A stretch of DNA of 35,669 nucleotides from Pyrinomonadaceae bacterium (GTDB taxonomy: Bacteria; Acidobacteriota; Blastocatellia; Pyrinomonadales; Pyrinomonadaceae): the NCBI GenBank assembly GCA_013003215.1, contig JABDKD010000199.1, forward strand, positions 1-35,669, written 5' to 3'. The position numbers and the translations under genes were made by a program. This document shows positions 32,486 to 35,669 of this stretch, in pieces. Under the pieces are notes generated by a model, which saw nothing but the letters and a program-made list of their open reading frames with translations, was not told where the DNA came from and made no database searches. Position 1 is the first letter of the stretch. Each line of letters begins with the position of its first letter.

Positions 32486-33454
32486 TCAATCAGAATCTTT
32501 TCGAAAACCGAGTCGCTCACGAACAGTGTAGATCGGCTTATCCTGCGATTCATGATAGGTGCGCACCTGAAGTTCCGCCAGCAAGCCCATCAGTACGAAC
32601 TGAACACTTATCGCCAGTAGAACAATAGTTATCAATGGCAAAGGGGTCAGAATAAATGAGACTCCAAAGCCGAATTTCAGGACAAATGCCCAAATGCCCG
32701 CAACAAGCGAACCGATAAATGAAAGCATGCCAAACGAACCGAAAACATAAAGCGGTTTCGTCTGATATGCCGCCAAAAATTTTATCGTTATGAGGTCGAA
32801 TATTACTTTAATGGTTCTTGAAAGTCCATATTTCGACTTGCCCATAGTACGCGGATGATGTGTCACCGGAATCTCCGTAACCCTTGCACCTGCCCAACTT
32901 GCGTAGATAGGGATAAAACGGTGCATCTCGCCGTAAAGCCTTACATCCTGTAAGACTTCCCTCCTGTAGGCCTTTAACGAACAGCCATAATCGTGAAGCG
33001 GGACCCCTCCGATCTTTGAAATGATCGAATTTGCGATCCAGGAGGGTAGTTTCCTTGTAATCAACTTATCCTGGCGATCTTTTCGCCAACCGGAAACAAC
33101 ATCGAAGCCTTCGTCGAGTTTATCCAGCAATCGCGAGATATCAGCCGGATCGTTCTGAAGATCGGCATCCATCGGGATAAGAATATCGCCTTCGGCTGAG
33201 TCGATTCCCGCTGACATGGCCGCGGTCTGTCCGTAGTTTCGACGGAATGAAACTACACGTACGCGGGAGTCCGATTCCGCAAGCTCGCGTAGAATTTCGA
33301 GAGACCCGTCGGTCGAGCCGTCGTCGACATAAATCACTTCGCCGGTTCTGTCTAATTCCTCCAAAGCAGCGGAGATCTTCTCGTGCATCGGACGGAGATT
33401 CTCCGCTTCGTTCAGCACGGGCAAAAATATTGAAAGTGCGGGGTTATCACTCAT
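32486..33454 (-). CDS. Family 2 glycosyltransferase (DPMS/GtrB-like), membrane-bound
   Basis: A 322-residue GT2 enzyme that transfers a sugar from a nucleotide donor to polyprenyl phosphate. The start at 33454 is favoured because it overlaps the methyltransferase stop by four bases (ATGA) and gives the family opening LSIFLPVLNEAENL. Donor and metal motifs are VIYVDDGSTDGS (about 41-52) and IPMDADLQNDP (about 93-103). RRNYGQTAAMSAGI and HDYGCSLKAYRREVL are typical of GtrB/ArnC-like proteins. Two membrane helices occur near 233-255 and 262-290. It is coupled to the methyltransferase and followed by asnB after 76 nt. Confidence 0.92.
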   Translation of the reverse strand: MSDNPALSIFLPVLNEAENLRPMHEKISAALEELDRTGEVIYVDDGSTDGSLEILRELAESDSRVRVVSFRRNYGQTAAMSAGIDSAEGDILIPMDADLQNDPADISRLLDKLDEGFDVVSGWRKDRQDKLITRKLPSWIANSIISKIGGVPLHDYGCSLKAYRREVLQDVRLYGEMHRFIPIYASWAGARVTEIPVTHHPRTMGKSKYGLSRTIKVIFDLITIKFLAAYQTKPLYVFGSFGMLSFIGSLVAGIWAFVLKFGFGVSFILTPLPLITIVLLAISVQFVLMGLLAELQVRTYHESQDKPIYTVRERLGFRKDSD

Positions 33455-34314
33455 CTGCTTTCTGGTTTTGAAGCCGTCACTACTATCGAAACACCAAATG
33501 GAAACGAGAATTTCTTTAGCCAATGTCTCTCAGCTGCAAATACACTTCCGAGCAAACCATTTAAGGCCGAAACATTTATGTTGTTTTCGGACTCGGGTCT
33601 TAGACCGGTGGCGCGCATCAAAACGCGGCCGGCCAGAATCGGCGCAAAAAACGTGATATTAGCATAGGTAGCGCGCTCGACTTCAAAACCGGCAGCCGCG
33701 AGGCGTTCGGTTATCTGCTTTTTTGTGTAGCGGATACGATGATTGGAAATGTCATCCTGCACGCCCCAAAGCCACATAAACGCCGGAACAAAAACAAGTG
33801 CTTTTCCATCAGCACAAGTGACGCGGAAGATTTCCTTTAATCCCGCAATGTCATCGTCCAGGTGTTCGACCACATCGAGAGCAGTGACGATATCGAACTC
33901 GCCATCTTCAAATGGAAGGTCTTCGGCAAGTCCTTTATGCACTTTGAGGCCTTTCGACTGACAGAACTTCAGCGCTTCATCTGATACGTCCACTCCCTCG
34001 GCTTCACCAAATTCAGCGAGCATCTCAAGATTCGCGCCCGTTCCGCATCCGACGTCCAGGATGCGGAAAGCCTGTTTTAAGTTTTGAGTTTTGAGTTTTG
34101 AGTTCTGAGTCCTGAGTTCTTCATCCGACTTGGAACTTGGAACTTGGAACCTGGAACCTTCTTCTCTCTCCGAACCAAGTGAATTCACGAGCTGGCTCAT
34201 AAACTCCCGCAATATGGCGCGCCGGCCATGGAACCACCAATGGTCGTTTTCCACGCGATTCATGATCGAGTAAGTGTGTTGTTCCATTTCCTTGGATTGT
34301 TCCTGAGTTTGCAT
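33451..34314 (-). CDS. Class I SAM-dependent methyltransferase with repeat-encoded insert
   Basis: A 287-residue methyltransferase. An N-terminal helix region with the MEQHTYSIMNRVENDHWWFHGRR motif (in parts, NRVENDHWWF at about 19-28) is typical of methyltransferases in polysaccharide and quinone-like clusters. The SAM-binding motif I is ILDVGCGTGAN (85-95). Motifs follow at AEGVDVSDEAL and FDIVTALDVVEHLDD. Residues 53-80 (SRFQVPSSKSDEEL through TQNLK) are encoded by 7-nt repeats at 34080-34159 and fall in the loop just before motif I, so catalysis is probably preserved. An internal ATG at residue 10 is an alternative start. The acceptor is unknown. Confidence 0.87.
   Translation of the reverse strand: MQTQEQSKEMEQHTYSIMNRVENDHWWFHGRRAILREFMSQLVNSLGSEREEGSRFQVPSSKSDEELRTQNSKLKTQNLKQAFRILDVGCGTGANLEMLAEFGEAEGVDVSDEALKFCQSKGLKVHKGLAEDLPFEDGEFDIVTALDVVEHLDDDIAGLKEIFRVTCADGKALVFVPAFMWLWGVQDDISNHRIRYTKKQITERLAAAGFEVERATYANITFFAPILAGRVLMRATGLRPESENNINVSALNGLLGSVFAAERHWLKKFSFPFGVSIVVTASKPESR
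34080..34159. repeat. 7-nt repeat pair inside the methyltransferase gene
   Basis: GTTTTGA three times, GTTCTGA and GTCCTGA form the left arm. After a 12-nt spacer, CTTGGAA units (reverse complement of GTTCCAA-type units) form the right arm in opposite orientation. The reading frame stays open across the whole insert. Confidence 0.82.
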
Positions 34315-34328
34315 GAAGAGTTGAACCT

Positions 34329-34357
34329 AACATAGAAGCTGGACAGGTGTCAGCCAA
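34329..34357 (-). promoter_or_regulatory. Possible promoter of the methyltransferase operon
   Basis: On the minus strand TTGGCT (34357-34352) and TATGTT (34334-34329) are 17 bp apart. Transcription would start near 34322, only about 8 nt before the ATG, again suggesting a very short or absent leader. Confidence 0.4.
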
Positions 34358-34482
34358 CGCTTTGGACACTGAGGAGTTTTGGGATTTCAATTCGACGAAA
34401 ATCAAAAACTCCGAAAGGTTTTATACATCTCTATTGGTTATGATTAGCAAAAGGAAGAAGCCACAAGGGATTAGAAAATAGA

Positions 34483-35523
34483 ATGGATCTTAAGCGTAGA
34501 TACGAACAATTCAAACTGGAGAACCCGAAAGTCCGCATTCGTGAAGCTGCCGATCAGCTACAGGTCAGCGAAGGCGAACTTCTGGCTACGGGGATTGGCG
34601 AGAACGTCGTAAGGCTCCGGAGTGATTTCAAGGAACTATTGCACGAACTACATACCTTGGGACGCGTCATGGCACTTACGCGGAACCAACAGATCGTTCA
34701 TGAGAGAAAAGGGGTCTATGAAAACGCGCAAACCGATCTGCCACATGGGATGGCCTTGTTTGTGAATCCCGATATTGACCTCCGCATATTCACACGCTCA
34801 TGGCATCATGGATTTGCGGCAACTTTCGAAAATCCTAGTGGGACGCTGCAAAGCATCCAGATCTTTGACCAGGATGGATCCGCGATTCACAAGATCTATC
34901 TCACACCTGACAGTAACATTGCTGCATACAAAGAACTGGTTGAGAAATTCCGTTCGGACGATCAAAGCCCTTTACTCCATGTAAGTGCAAAACCCGGTAA
35001 ACAACCTGACCTGCCCGATGATGATATTGACATCGCAGGATTTCGTAACGAATGGGAAGGCCTAAAGGACACTCATGATTTCTTTCCGCTTTTAAAGAAA
35101 TTCAAGCTTGGCCGTCACCAGGCGCTTCGACTTGCTGACGAGCGATTTGCCCGCGAGATTCCTGTGGGGAGTTTCAAGTACGCTCTTGAATCCGCGCGGG
35201 ATCGAGAGGTGCCGATTATGGTGTTTGTTGGTAATGACGGGATCATTCAGATACACACGGGCAAGGTTGAAAACGTTCTCGAGGCGAGGGGCTGGTATAA
35301 CGTAATGGACGAAGCGTTCAACCTGCATATCGACCAGGAGAATGTTGGTTCCGCGTTCGTGGTAAGAAAACCGACTGAAGATGGAACGGTCACAAGTCTG
35401 GAGTTATTCAATAAGGCCGGCAAAGATATAGCCCTGTTCTTTGGAAAAAGAAAACCGGGTATTCCCGAACGGGAGGACTGGCGAAAACTCGTTGCGGACC
35501 TGGAGAGGGAATTAACTGAATAG
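34483..35523 (+). CDS. hmuS: Hemin-degrading/hemin transport factor (HemS/HmuS/ChuS family)
   Basis: A 346-residue cytoplasmic heme-binding protein of the HemS/HmuS/ChuS family, which binds imported heme and in some members degrades it. The two homologous halves are visible: LRSDFKELLHELHTLGRVMALTRN in the first (in parts, FKELLHELHTLGRVMALTRN) and EWEGLKDTHDFFPLLKKF in the second. H198 in DTHDFF corresponds in position to the axial heme ligand of HemS and ChuS (near 193-196). Length equals the family norm of about 345. No heme ABC transporter or receptor is adjacent, and no clear Fur box is visible in the 168-bp upstream gap. The TAG stop is the first triplet of a 7-nt repeat tract. Confidence 0.92.
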   Translation: MDLKRRYEQFKLENPKVRIREAADQLQVSEGELLATGIGENVVRLRSDFKELLHELHTLGRVMALTRNQQIVHERKGVYENAQTDLPHGMALFVNPDIDLRIFTRSWHHGFAATFENPSGTLQSIQIFDQDGSAIHKIYLTPDSNIAAYKELVEKFRSDDQSPLLHVSAKPGKQPDLPDDDIDIAGFRNEWEGLKDTHDFFPLLKKFKLGRHQALRLADERFAREIPVGSFKYALESARDREVPIMVFVGNDGIIQIHTGKVENVLEARGWYNVMDEAFNLHIDQENVGSAFVVRKPTEDGTVTSLELFNKAGKDIALFFGKRKPGIPEREDWRKLVADLERELTE

Positions 35524-35669
35524 TGAATAGTGAATAGTGAATAGTGAATAGTGAATAGTGAATCGTAAATCGTGAATCGTAAATCGTAAATCGTAAATCG
35601 TGAAACGTAAATCGTGAAACGTTTTGTTGATCGAAGGATCTATTCACAATTCACTATTCACTATTCACG
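35521..35669. repeat. Inverted 7-nt repeat element abutting the hmuS stop
   Basis: The left arm starts at the hmuS stop codon with six GTGAATA-type heptamers, then GTAAATC, GTGAATC and GTGAAAC variants to about 35621. A 20-nt spacer follows. The right arm (35641 to the window end) reads TATTCACAATTCACTATTCA and onwards, the inverted form of the left arm, with about 20 nt of perfect complementarity. The element may continue beyond the window. Confidence 0.88.

Noticed and set aside
34121-34405. Minus-strand reading frame overlapping the methyltransferase start
   Set aside because: It is an alternative frame of the methyltransferase gene and the heptamer tract; the methyltransferase frame carries clear family motifs.

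Overview
This is a chromosomal window from a Gram-negative bacterium of moderate GC. It carries outer-membrane efflux (TolC), a PQQ dehydrogenase, phosphatidylcholine synthase and a B12-type radical SAM enzyme. Gene style and the dense dispersed hairpins suggest an Acidobacteriota-like organism (Blastocatellia/Pyrinomonadales type). That assignment is inference from general resemblance; no rRNA or marker gene is present. No tRNA, rRNA, CRISPR array, transposase or phage gene was seen.

Layout. (1) 1-6120: site-2 protease with CBS domains, an MscS channel, a convergent periplasmic PQQ dehydrogenase, an exported protein with M14-peptidase-like motifs, and a GIN-domain cell-envelope protein. (2) 6135-9723: phosphatidylcholine synthase, an exported protein of unknown function, then a two-gene membrane cassette (DUF4870-like plus zinc ribbon). 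(3) 9724-11018: a divergent NAD(P)-binding oxidoreductase and TetR pair sharing a 34-bp palindromic operator; the tetR mRNA looks leaderless. (4) 11197-15530: a complete phosphate uptake operon pstS-pstC-pstA-pstB-phoU on the minus strand, with a Pho-box-like direct repeat upstream. (5) 15864-18467: an M48 metalloprotease and a secreted repeat protein. (6) 18810-20294: an HpnP-like radical SAM protein. (7) 21246-29996: a minus-strand efflux operon tetR-MFP-[broken four-helix-bundle gene]-RND-flavodoxin-fold oxidoreductase-membrane protein-tolC. (8) 30502-34314: a polysaccharide-type operon of methyltransferase, family 2 glycosyltransferase and asparagine synthase. (9) 34483-35523: a HemS/HmuS-type heme-handling protein.

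The most unusual signal is a set of degenerate short tandem repeats with units of 7, 8 or 9 nt. They abut stop codons, often occur as inverted pairs, and in two places lie in frame inside genes (the RND permease and a methyltransferase). One inverted pair (18-bp perfect match) brackets a four-helix-bundle (S23/IVP-type) gene killed by one nonsense codon and one frameshift. That locus looks like a decayed mobile cassette inserted between the MFP and RND genes. Twin hairpins with compensatory stem changes and a 146-bp MITE-like inverted element add further repeat families in the intergenic regions.
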